Below, in pieces: positions 48,481 through 57,601 of a DNA stretch of 64,000 nucleotides. Below the pieces are notes generated by a model. It had not been told where the DNA came from. It saw nothing but the letters and a program-made list of their open reading frames with translations, and made no database searches. The stretch is from Mycosarcoma maydis. Its lineage: Eukaryota; Basidiomycota; Ustilaginomycetes; Ustilaginales. The DNA lies in the NCBI RefSeq assembly GCF_000328475.2, contig NC_026485.1, positions 124,001 through 188,000 of the forward strand. The letters run 5' to 3'. Both the position numbers and the translations under genes were made by a program. The number at the start of each line of letters is the position of its first letter. Positions within the stretch are counted from its first letter, which is position 1.

Positions 48481-48689
48481 CTTGACACTTAAATACTGTG
48501 GGGATCCACACTGTGTCGTTATTCTCTCGTCCGAACCAATTCCATTCTCGAACACCACACCATACACATTCTCCTAACGTTCTAATCAGCCTCTCTAAGA
48601 AAGAGTAAATTCGAGCATATAGCGCTCGTGAAGGATCGCGATTGCTAGCACCAACCGTGACCAAACACACTGTCGCAAAGTAAAAGATT
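48480..48689 (+). repeat. Degenerate 3' part of a Copia LTR
   Basis: The phrases CACACTGTGTCG, CATTCTCGA, CAGCCTCTCTAAGAAAGAG and TAGCGCTCGTGAAGGAT align, with many changes, to the last ~170 bp of the LTRs of the element at 54.5-61.3 kb (there CGCCTCTCTAAGGAAAGGG and TAGCGCCCGCTAAAGAT). It lies directly before the degenerate gag copy, as a 5' LTR should. Confidence 0.65.
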
Positions 48690-50139
48690 ATGACCCGAAC
48701 GAATGACCAAGACCCTGCCTGCTCTATGGGGATCGGACTGCCGAAACGGCTTACATCCTTGGAGGACTACTACGAATGGTCGACCTCGATGAAAAATTTT
48801 CTTTCATGTGAGAACGCAAACTTATGGTTCGTCGTCGAAGGTCGACTCGTCAAACCCGAGGAACACCTGGATGAGGAAGACCTCAAGGAAGTCAAGCTCG
48901 GCAACAAATTCCCTTCCAAGGATCTCGCCGAGTACTATCGAACTGATTTGGAGGCACGTAGCATACTTCTCAACTCCCTTGGACCCGTCCACCAAGCTCA
49001 GGCCTATACGTCAACTTCTGCCCGAGAAGTCTGGGAGAAACTCCGTGAAAAATACGCTCAGAATTCTCCTCAGCTGATTGCTTCACTCGAAGCGCAGTTG
49101 GCGAACCTCTACCAAGGAGATGACAAGATCGACGTCTACTCCTACAAGTTGGAAATCCTTTGCAGGAAACTTGACCTAGGAGGTGCTCCAGTCAGTGGAC
49201 TCCGCAAACTGAGAGCCTTCCTGCGCGGTCTCGGTCCCCAGCACGATGTGTGGCGAAAGATCTTCTACTTCCATTCTAACCTCTCCCTCCAGAAGAAAGG
49301 AGAATCCGACGAAAGGGTAAACGAGATGGCCCTGCAAGATTACGAGATCGCTGTCAATACGATCGTGGCCGAAGAAGCCGAGAAAAAGTATTTCCAGAGC
49401 CAACACCTTGTTCGAGGGTCCAAGCGACCCGCCCAGCAAGCCCAGGTCTATACGTCAAATTCTGCCCGAGAAATTCCGGAGGAACTCCACGAAGACTACG
49501 CTCAGACTACCCCTCAGCTGATTGCTTTACTCGAAACGAAGCTGGCGACCCTCTACCAAGGAGACGACAAGATCGACGTTTACTACTACAAGTTGGAAAC
49601 CCTCTGCAGAAAACTTGACCAAGAAGGTTCTCCAGTCAGTGGACTCCGCAAACTGAGAGCCTTCCTGCGCGGTCTCGGTCCCCAGCACGATGTGTGGCGA
49701 AAGATCTTCTACTTCCATTCTAACCTCTTCCTCCAGAAGAAAGGAGAATCCGACGAATGGGCAAACGAGAGGGCCCTGCAAGATTACGGGATCGCTGTCA
49801 ATACGCTCTTGGCTGAAGAAGCCGTGGAATAAATGCGATGGCGAAAAGAAAAAGTTCCAGCCATCCAAGCCTTGTCGCAGCCTGTCAAGTAAGGAAGGCA
49901 GAAGCAAGTTCTGCACGATCTTCAAGGAGAATCCCAACCTCGAAGACTACTTCATGGAAGGAGGTCCCAGATATAAGGATTACACTAAGGTAACACAGAA
50001 GATTAAGTTCAAGAACGCTACGGGAAACTTGGCACGAGTCGACATCAACGAGATGAACTTTTGTCTCCACGTGTCCACATCCGATGACGACCTAGCCTCA
50101 AGACGAAACCTGGATCATGGGTTCTGGCACGTGAGATAG
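48690..50139 (+). pseudogene. Degenerate Copia gag copy with internal duplication
   Basis: The frame from 48690 to 49832 encodes a 380-residue Gag-like protein related to the Gag of the element at 54.5-61.3 kb (shared GLPKRL, EGRLVKPEEHL, NLYQGDDKI, FLRGLGPQHDVWRKIFYF). The part from about 49001 to 49386 is repeated at about 49437 to 49828, so the core Gag segment occurs twice. The frame then stops, and the zinc-knuckle part continues in another frame to 50139 with the cysteine/histidine set broken (CTIFKENPNLEDYF, against C-x2-C-x4-H-x4-C in the better copy). Protease, integrase and reverse transcriptase are absent. It is opposite in orientation to the larger element. Confidence 0.85.
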
Positions 50140-50841
50140 ATATGTCAGGGAAACAAAAAGCGGACGCACTCAGAGAGACGCTCAAACGTCAGCACATTAA
50201 GAAATCTGCAAGGAGATTAGCCTGACAGACAGGTCAACCGAGTATTGTATTCGACTTATCGCCCTACATTCACGATTTTCCCTGATTCTCCCTCCGCTGG
50301 AGGATATCGAGAACAGAACATGAATACATGATGTGTTCAGAGAACGAAACCTTACGCATCGTAAATCATGAATCGTGAGAGTCCTCCGGCCACGAGCGTC
50401 ATGTAGATTGCCGAGGAACACAGAGCAGTGAAGTCGTCCACGAAATTTCACAGTTTGTACCGTACCTTCAGGATCGCGAAGACGGCCACAATGACAACAG
50501 GGGTCATTTTAAATGAAGGATTTGTTGGAAACAGCCGCAGCGCACCTCTCAAGACCTCCGACACTCACGACTTACAGTACACTTCAACCCATAAGAGGAC
50601 ATAAGTCATGAGGAAAGAAGCTATAACTATAGTTACATAACGTTAAAACACAGGTGGAACATTCACACTTTGTAAATACTATCACGTCCAAACCAGTCCC
50701 ACTGTCGAACACCATACATTCACGATTCACAACTGCGCTCGAGTCAGATACCCACTTTTTCGCTGAGCGTCGTACATAGGCTCCCAACGCTTTCCAGATG
50801 AAGGAACTGGAAGATTCACGATTGCCACGCTGTCGAGAGCG
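50140..50841. other. Transposon-block spacer
   Basis: No supported gene. The text around 50270-50340 (ATTCTCCCTCCGCTGGAGGATA, GAACAGAACATGAATACATGATG) resembles, with changes, the 3' non-coding part of the Copia element near 55660-55710. This suggests that a deleted relative once ended here. Heptamer words lie near 50265, 50355 and 50715. Confidence 0.45.
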
Positions 50842-51528
50842 ATGACACTGAATCACTCACCTCGTAAGAAGTCCCCATCTCCCCTCGACTTCTCTGCCCC
50901 AGCACAGTCAGATCATGAGGCTCGCCCTCAATGTGCGCGCACTCCACGACCACACCAACAAGGAAACGTGCACGAAAGGAGTGTGAGTACCTCTGAAATG
51001 CTCGACGGCATCATTGCCCGAATTGTACCCTTCACCCGTGAGCGCGGATTGAAACAGAAAATCAACGACCTGACACACGAGCTTAGGCAGACCGACGCCA
51101 ATCGTGAATGTTTACTCCTGTATTGACACCATCCTCAACCGTGAACACCAAAGGCCCCCCACCTACGCTTCATTCGCCCAAGCAGGCATCCAGCCCAATG
51201 CCGTAAGTCTTCCGACACACCCCGCAGCCATCACGCCATCACCGTGTTATCATTGGATGTCAAGCCCTTCCGGCACACAGCGACACTCTCCATGCATCAG
51301 CTCCACGAGACCGTCGCTCCGGCATTCAGAGATGAGACCAGTATCGATGTCCTCCGTTCCCTCCGACTCGCCAGCAAAGACGTGATGGTCGTCGTAAGCT
51401 CCACCGACGATGTTGATGCCCTCCTGCTGGCGAACGACGCATGGATCGATCGGAACTGCTTTCCCCGGAACAACCGAACTTCCCAAGCTGAACCGTCCGG
51501 GCCTAATGGCCAACCTGTCCATCGTTAG
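50842..51528 (+). pseudogene. Broken ORF of possible LINE ORF1 (Gag-like) origin
   Basis: Three overlapping frames (50842-51126, 51104-51385, 51244-51528) read as parts of one former protein. The pieces include SEMLDGIIARIVPFTRERGL, PPTYASFAQAGIQPNAV and VMVVVSSTDDVDALLLANDAW. The YASFA phrase and the later alpha/beta pattern are reminiscent of ORF1 proteins of fungal non-LTR retrotransposons, but I cannot prove it. No zinc knuckle or reverse transcriptase is seen nearby. The frame changes mark it as inactive. Confidence 0.35.
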
Positions 51529-51689
51529 CCACGGGAAGCCCACACCCGCAAAAAAATGTGAATCTGCCACGGCTTAAGCTCAAGAGGTCGCACAACCCCT
51601 CGAACAGTCACAGAGTGCAACAAGTTCAAACTTGTCGACACGAGATGGCTGCTCAGCCCTTCAAATCTCGCCTCACGCCGCCACGCAGG

Positions 51690-51985
51690 CTTAATCGTGA
51701 ATCACGAATCTGTGTGAATTGTCCAGACCGGAATCCAAGGAGCTCAAGAAAGAGCTTCTTCAACATACGACTCTCGATTTTGACTAAGTTATAGGAAGCT
51801 CTTCGTCAAACACGAAAGGCTTCGAGCGCCTGTATCCAGGAGCCGTTTTCAGTCGTCTCAAATCGTGAATACTCACGACTCGTGATTCACGATTCATGAT
51901 TCGTAATTTATGATTTACATTCGTGATTGGGCTACGAATCACAATCACGAATACATACATTCAGATTCATGATTGTTTTGCTCCA
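51690..51985. repeat. Heptamer-rich cluster
   Basis: Many TTCACGA, TTCGTGA and one-base variants (TTCATGA, TTCGTAA, TTTATGA, TTACATTCGTGATTG) lie here, in both orientations, within the transposon block. Confidence 0.8.
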
Positions 51986-52057
51986 ATACCAAGTCACGAG
52001 TCTTGTGTCTTGTGTGTGAACACCTATGCGACTGGCTGACGAGCTATTGAGAGGATG

Positions 52058-52161
52058 GTCGTCCTCGGAGTCACCCTAGGAGCTACCTGCGAGGGGTGAT
52101 TGCGGTGAGAAGCCACCTATGACTCGCCTTGGGTGGTTGCCGGGGTGGTTCCTAGGACGAC
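52058..52161 (-). repeat. Short inverted-repeat element, copy 1
   Basis: One of three related ~104-bp segments with near-palindromic ends (GTCGTCCTCGGAGTCACCC at one end, the complement of GTCGTCCTAGGAACCACCC at the other) and inner GGGTGG/CCACCC tracts. Flanking sequence CAATAGCTCGTCAGCCAGTC (read on the minus strand) is also shared with copies 2 and 3. The solo LTR starts four bases after it. Confidence 0.75.
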
Positions 52162-52164
52162 TTT

Positions 52165-52819
52165 TGTTAGAATATCTGCGATTGGCGTTTAGTCTGATCG
52201 CCCACAATCATGCAACCCTTGCAGTAACCTAACTGGTATACACGAGTGACCGGACGGGAACGAGTAGGTGTCTCAGTACGTGCGCTATACGCGCGCGACA
52301 CGCACTCAATACACCAGCGGTACGTCCGCGGTACGCGTGCGATACACTCGCAGTACGCGCGCTCAATGCACCCGCAGTACGACCGCGGTACGCCCGCAAG
52401 TATAGTAGCTCGACAGAGTTCACACGGTTAATGACACAGCGCTGGTAGCGAGAAGCCCAGAGTAGACTCACACAAGTCGCTGGACGACTGTGGGAATATG
52501 CCGTTGGCTACAGACTCGTACCAAGTGGAAGAACCTGAGGGAGAACAGACTCATGCATCTGGCCAGTTGTGGCCACAGCTAGTCAGTTGTATGAGCAGGC
52601 GACGTATAGGGAGAAGCTCATGTAGGATACTCCAGTCGACTCATGTACATAAATACAGAGGGAACGCTCACACTTTGTAGTTAGTCCCTTGTCCAATTCA
52701 CACTATCCAAATACATTCCAAACCATTCTCGACCACTACTCAGTCCCAACTCGCCTCTCTAAGGAAAGGGAGACTTCGATCATCTAGCGCCCGCTAAAGA
52801 TTCACCAAGAATTTGAATA
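52165..52819 (+). mobile_element. Solo Copia LTR with target duplication ACTTT
   Basis: A 655-bp LTR beginning TGTTAGAATATCTGCG and ending AATTTGAATA, flanked by ACTTT at 52160-52164 and 52820-52824. No internal region is attached, so it is what remains after LTR-LTR recombination. Relative to the 830-bp LTRs at 54.5 and 60.4 kb it lacks several of the GC-rich 77-bp repeats. Confidence 0.9.
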
Positions 52820-52824
52820 ACTTT

Positions 52825-53324
52825 TTCCTTTTTTTACGACGAGACTGTCTCACACCCTCGTTTCGCTCAACGTCGTTCTCAGCAAATATCAGCGATGCGC
52901 CAAACCTTCGTGCTTCTCTGTGGCGACTTCATTTCATACCAATCGTGAATATGGGAAACAGACACTGACCTGGTGTCTTTCATGCAGACACTTTGCTGGA
53001 ACCATGCCCTCCCGCAGCTACAGGAGTTTATTTGAAAGGTTGGCCGCTTGAACATAAAACAGCACCTCACAATCGTCCATCTTTGGATTGATCCTAAACA
53101 AGTCCAAGTTCGCTGCGGCGGTTTCAACATGGCACAACTCACGACTATATGCGTACCGCTACACACGGGTGGGCAAACTCTGTGACTCTTGTCGCAATAT
53201 GCGCGTAGCGCAGTCATGTGCATGTGATACTCGTGACTCACGACTCACGGCTAAATTGGCTGAGTTAAGGTAAGTGAAGTGGAAACTCGTGACTGGCAGA
53301 AGGGAGCTCTGGCTCTGTATCTAT
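52825..53324. other. Transposon-block spacer
   Basis: About 500 bp without a recognised element. A 120-codon minus-strand frame (52879-53241) has no motif that I can defend. Heptamer words occur near 52943 and 53228-53250. Confidence 0.4.
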
Positions 53325-53700
53325 TGTTAGAACATCTGCGATTGACGTTTAGTTCGATCGTCCCACAATCATGATTCATTTCTTTCGTGATTCACCCGAC
53401 CGGAACACACAAGTGACCGGACGGTTTGTAGCCAACGGTATATTCACGATTCCCACAGTCGTCCAGCGACTTGTGTGAATCTACTCTGGGCTTCTCGCTA
53501 CCAGCGCTATGTTGTGAACCGGGGAAACTCTGGTGTTCTGAGTTACCTACTCGTACCCGTCCAGTGACTGAGAGGGTTGCGGACATTCCGCGAGCTTACT
53601 CGTTCCCGTCCGGTCACTCTGGTGTGTACCGTTTGGGTGACTGCAAGGGTTGCATGGTTGTGGCCGATCAGACTAAACGCCAATCGCAGATATTCTAACA
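53325..53700. repeat. Two LTR pieces joined head to head (inverted-repeat structure)
   Basis: The left end reads TGTTAGAACATCTGCGATTG (LTR start, plus) and the right end CAATCGCAGATATTCTAACA (LTR start, minus), so the 376-bp segment has inverted ends of about 50 bp. The plus piece ends near 53431 (GACCGGACGG). The minus piece begins at TGTAGCCAACGG and includes the LTR middle (CAGCGACTTGTGTGAATC) but lacks the GC-rich tandem repeats. Heptamer-type insertions are present relative to intact LTRs. No target duplication is seen. Confidence 0.75.
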
Positions 53701-53789
53701 AAGCGGTAGAACCTAGGGGAGAACAGACTCATGCATCTGGCCAGTCGTGGCCACGGCTAGTCAGAATCGTGAATACAGCTGATCTAGCA

Positions 53790-54080
53790 TTTATTCGTGA
53801 TTACATGATTATATGATTCACGAATCACGGATTAACCCTGTTATCATTCATGATTCGAGATTGTTTTGCTGGATACCCTGTCTTGTGTCTTGTGTGATAT
53901 TCATGATTCGTTTTTGGCGCATCATGCATGTCTGTATAATCATTCACGATTGAGGTCATTTGTGATTCGTGATTAAAATCAGTAATGGGTCGATCACTGT
54001 TAGAATATTCATGATTTACGATTCATGATTCGTGATTGGCGTTTAGTCCGATCGTTCACAATCATTCATGATTCAATACT
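53790..54080. repeat. Heptamer cluster interrupting LTR fragments
   Basis: Includes an LTR start at 54000 (TGTTAGAATAT) that is interrupted by TTCATGATTTACGATTC and TTCGTGATT before the normal LTR text GGCGTTTAGTC resumes. Another LTR piece before 53765 (GGCCACGGCTAGTCAG) is followed directly by AATCGTGAATAC. Confidence 0.8.
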
Positions 54081-54143
54081 TTACTCATGTCTCTAGCAAG
54101 ACACGGGCATGAGGAGTGACCAGACGAGAACAAGTCACGTCGT

Positions 54144-54164
54144 AAAAAAAAAAAAAAAAAAAAA
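54144..54164. repeat. Run of 21 A
   Basis: A pure A homopolymer of 21 bases, seven bases before copy 2 of the short inverted-repeat element. Copies 1 and 3 have shorter A-rich text at the same side. Confidence 0.9.
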
Positions 54165-54171
54165 GGGAAAA

Positions 54172-54276
54172 GTCGTCGTAGGAACCACCCCGGCAACCAC
54201 CCAGGGTGGGTCAAAGGTGGCTTTCTCACCGCAATCACCCCTCGCAGGTGGTTCCGAGGGTGGCTCCGGGGACGAC
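54172..54276 (+). repeat. Short inverted-repeat element, copy 2
   Basis: Begins GTCGTCGTAGGAACCACCC and ends GGGTGGCTCCGGGGACGAC, near-complementary ends, with CACCC/GGGTGG tracts inside. It is followed by the shared flank CATCTCAATAGCTCGTC. Confidence 0.8.
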
Positions 54277-54468
54277 CATCTCAATAGCTCGTCAGCCAGT
54301 CACAAGTCACGAGTCGCATAGGAGATCACACACAAGACACAAGACCTAGTATTCAGATTGAAGCTAATCAATCAGAATTTCAAGATTCAAGATTTATTAT
54401 TGGTCTGTCACTAACGTAGCGCCTTAGGCTTCCTAATTCCGCGGTGTGTCGGCCAATTTCAGATATAG

Positions 54469-55298
54469 TATTCAATATTCGCGGTGAATCCTTAGCGGGC
54501 GCTGGATGATCGAAGTCTCCCTTTCCTTAGAGAGGCGAGTTGGGACTGAGTAGGGTCGAGAATGGTTTGGGATGTATTTGGATAGTGTGAATTGGACAAG
54601 GGACTAACTACAAAGTGTGAGCGTTCCCTCTGTATTTATGTACATGAGTCGACTGGAGTATCCTACATGAGCTTCTCCCTATACGTCAGCTCCTCATACA
54701 ACTGACTAGCTGTGGCCACAACTGGCCAGATGCATGAGTCTGTTCTCCCTCAGGTTCTTCCACTTGGTACGAGTCTGTAGCCAACGGCGTGTTCCCACAG
54801 TCGTCCAGCGACTTGTGTGAATCTACTCTGGGCTTCTCGCTACCAGCGCTATGTTGTGAAGCGGGGAAACTCTGGCGAGTTACTATACTTGCGCGCGTAC
54901 CGCGGTCGTACTGCGGGTGCATTGAGCGCGTGTCGCGCGCGTATGGCGCGCGTACTGCGAGTGTATCGCACGCGTACCGCGGACGTACTGCGGGTGCATT
55001 GAGCGCGTGTCGCGCGCGTATGGCGCGCGTACTGCGAGTGTATCGCACGCGTACCGCGGACGTACCGCTGGTGTACTTGAGTGCGTGTCGCGCGCGTATA
55101 GCGCGCGTAGTGAGAGTGTATCGCACGCGTACCGCAGACGTACCGCTGGTGTATTGAGTGCGTGTCGCGCGCGTATAGCGCGCGTACTGAGACACCTACT
55201 CGTTCCCGTCCGGTCACTCGTGTATACCGGTTAGGTTACTGCAAGGGTTGCATGATTGTGGGCGATCAGACTAAACGCCAATCGTAGATATTCTAACA
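54469..55298 (-). repeat. 3' LTR of the Copia element
   Basis: 830 bp. Read on the minus strand it starts TGTTAGAATATCTACG and ends CGAATATTGAATA. The LTR ends in TA rather than the usual CA. Four GC-rich ~77-bp tandem units (54893-55195) rich in CGCGCG palindromes make up its 5' (U3) part. Long frames through them are artefacts. Confidence 0.92.
54893..55195. repeat. Four ~77-bp GC-rich tandem units inside the LTR
   Basis: The phrase GTGTCGCGCGCGTA recurs with spacing of 77, 78 and 77 bp. Each unit also holds GTATCGCACGCGTACCGC. Unit spacing not divisible by three in every case and palindromic CGCGCG cores argue for a DNA-level role or slippage product, not coding. The same block is present in the other LTR at 60868-61170. 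Confidence 0.9.
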
Positions 55299-55969
55299 CT
55301 CCCACTCGAATGGTGTTTGAGTGCCCAAATCATGAATCGCAGAGACACTGACGCTCCCACTCGGTGGGGATCGCGCCATGTTGCTCTCTGTCTTGATGTG
55401 TGCGGCGTAAAACTTTCCGTCCAAGTTTGGAAGGTGTGTGCGCCGTGTCCTCTTACGGATCGAAGTGTAAGTGTCTGGGGCATTTGAGGTGCGCTGCGGC
55501 TCTTTCCAGCGAATCTTTCCTCTAGGTGGGCCCTCGTTGAAGCTTCGTTCGGTGAGCTTTCGTTGACTACTTGACTGCTCCATGGTCCTGGGAAACCTAC
55601 GTGATGCTCGTGATTTGGGAACTTTCACAGCTCGTTTTTGGCGACGCGTGAGGTTTTGTTCCCTGAATACATCATGTATTCGTTCTCGTTATCCTCCAGT
55701 GGAGGGAGAATCAGGAAGTGTGCATGGTGACTTTTGTGGATACCACTGTGTCAGTTGGGTTTCCAGTCCTTTTGCAAGTCCTTGAACCTTGATGGGACCT
55801 TCTTTGGATGATCCAAACCCATCAGGTCGAAAGCTGCGGCCAACAGGCTTTCTGTTGTATCGATCTGCCTAGTTTTCGCACGCGTTCAGCGAGGGCGAAT
55901 TGAAGGTTGTGAAAGGCAGATGTTTCCGTCATGGAGTTTATTGAGAGGATTTCTCGTTGGACCTGTCTT
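55299..55969 (-). other. 3' untranslated part of the Copia element and polypurine tract
   Basis: About 670 bp between the RNase H stop and the 3' LTR. A purine tract, GAGTGGGAG on the minus strand, abuts the LTR and is the likely plus-strand primer site. No coding sequence is seen. Confidence 0.6.
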
Positions 55970-57001
55970 TCAAGGCCAATCTCCTTGCAGAACTTTTCGA
56001 TCTGCTGATCGGTTGAGCGTCTTTGTGAGCGCATCCGCTCGTTGCTCCCCTGACTCGGTATATTCGATGTTGATAACACCGACGGCGGCCAATTCGCGTA
56101 TCTTGTGGTAGATGATGTCGATGTGCTTTGTAGCCTTGTGAAGTACCGGGTTCTTGCATAGCTGGATCGCTGCCTGGTTGTCAATGTAGTGAGGTATTGC
56201 TTCTTTTCCTCGAAGTTGAAGGGAATGAAACAGGCTTCTGATCCACAACGCTTCTTTCGCGCCTTCCGCGGCCGCGATATATTCAGCCATTTGTGTTGAG
56301 GTTGCGATGATAGGTTGTTGTTTGGATAGCCAGCTGATTGGGGAACCGTTCATTAGGAAGATCATTCCTGTGACGCTTTTGCGAGGGGTGTTTGTTGTGT
56401 CGACCGGTATGACGATCTTGTTTTTGGTGGTTAACTCTTGATTGGGAGAGTAAATCGCCTTCTGGTTTGCAAAATCAGCGTCCGTGAAGACCTCTAGGGT
56501 CAGATTCCTCCCACTCGCTAGTTTGGGGAACCGGAGGCGATAGTCCTGCGTAGTCTTGAGGTAACGGAGAAGGTGTTTTCCAGCAGAGAGTGCGTGGATC
56601 GTCGGTTGAGCTAAATAGCGGCTGAGAGCTTGTACCGCGTATGCCACATCTGGTCGAGTGTAGCAAGCCAGGTAGTTGACAGAGCCTACGAGCTGTTGGA
56701 AGAGTTCCTTGTCCGCGACGGAGCAGTGCTCGGGGTTTTCGGGATGAGCAATGCCAGTGGCGGGTAATGGTGTGAAGGCGGGTTTCGCTTCGAGCATCTG
56801 GAAACGATCGAGGATCTTTTGGATGTAACCAGGTTGGCCTAGGGAAGTGGAATTGGTAGATTTCGACACGCTGACGTTGAGCACAGAAGATAAATCGCCC
56901 TGATCTGTGATTTTTAAAATGAGTTTGGATTTCGGTGTGGAGCCAGGCGAGTTCCGATGCTTTTGGTGACGCAGCGACGAGGTCATCGACGTATAATGCA
57001 A
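55970..57001 (-). pseudogene. Copia Pol segment: end of reverse transcriptase and RNase H
   Basis: In this frame the family-like text begins near 56920 with ITDQGDLSSVLNV and continues through the RT connection (LVGSVNYLACYTRPDVAYAV) to RNase H: EVFTDADFANQK, SWLSKQQPIIATSTQMAEY and HYIDNQAAIQLCKNP. It ends at 55970. The preceding RT part is in another frame. The change falls at a run of five T on the plus strand (56911-56915), where one extra base would account for it. The start codon listed by position is not a true initiation site; this is a part of Pol. Confidence 0.88.
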
Positions 57002-57600
57002 GTAAGATCTGTCGTCCGGCCTTCTTGGAATGAAAGAGGCAGTGGTCTTCTTGCAGTTTCGTGAATCCGAGCTGTTCGAGTACCTTCGTAGCGAAGAGGT
57101 ACCATTCGCGGCCGGCTTGCTTGAGACCGTAGATGGCTTTGTTCAGGAAGCAGACCTTCCCGGGTACTTCGTGACCGGGAGGCATCGTCATGTATACTTC
57201 TGCCGATAGGCGTCCGTTTAAGAAAGCAGTGACTGCGTCCCAATGAACAATCTTCCAGTCGAATGCCTGCGGCGAGGCCGATGAGGATGCGTAACGTGGT
57301 GGCCTTTACTACTGGAGAGAAGGTTTCGTCGTAGTCGTATCCGTATCGCTGTGTGAAGCCTCGTGCGACTAGTCGTGCCTTGTATTTGTCGAGAGATCCA
57401 TCGGCCTTTTTCTTGATGGCGAATACCCATTTGCAGCTGACCACATTGGTGGCTTTGTTTTGTGGGTGGTCTACGAGGGTCCAAGTCTTGTTGGATTCAT
57501 GACTTTTGAGTTCTGCCTGGATGGCACCTTCCCATAGGGGCCAGTCGGCGCGCATGCGAGCTTGTTTCAGGGTGGAACCGGTGGCTTTGAAAGATTTGTT
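56905..57600 (-). pseudogene. Copia Pol segment: reverse transcriptase, split over two frames
   Basis: From about 57600 to 57270 one frame encodes the RT start, with [17 protein letters not shown] and [14 protein letters not shown] ahead of [11 protein letters not shown]. Near 57264-57270 the frame changes, and the catalytic part continues in the next frame to about 56920: [20 protein letters not shown] and [11 protein letters not shown], with the YVDD active-site motif. A single extra base near 57267 would explain the change. Confidence 0.88.
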
Positions 57601-57601
57601 G

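Noticed and set aside
52879..53241. 120-codon minus-strand frame in the transposon block
   Set aside because: Cys/Trp-rich text without a pattern that I can tie to any transposon protein.
54686..55217. 169- and 122-codon frames inside the LTRs, present identically at 60661-61192
   Set aside because: They are caused by GC-rich tandem units without stops; the repeated Arg/Thr/Tyr text has no domain and lies in U3.
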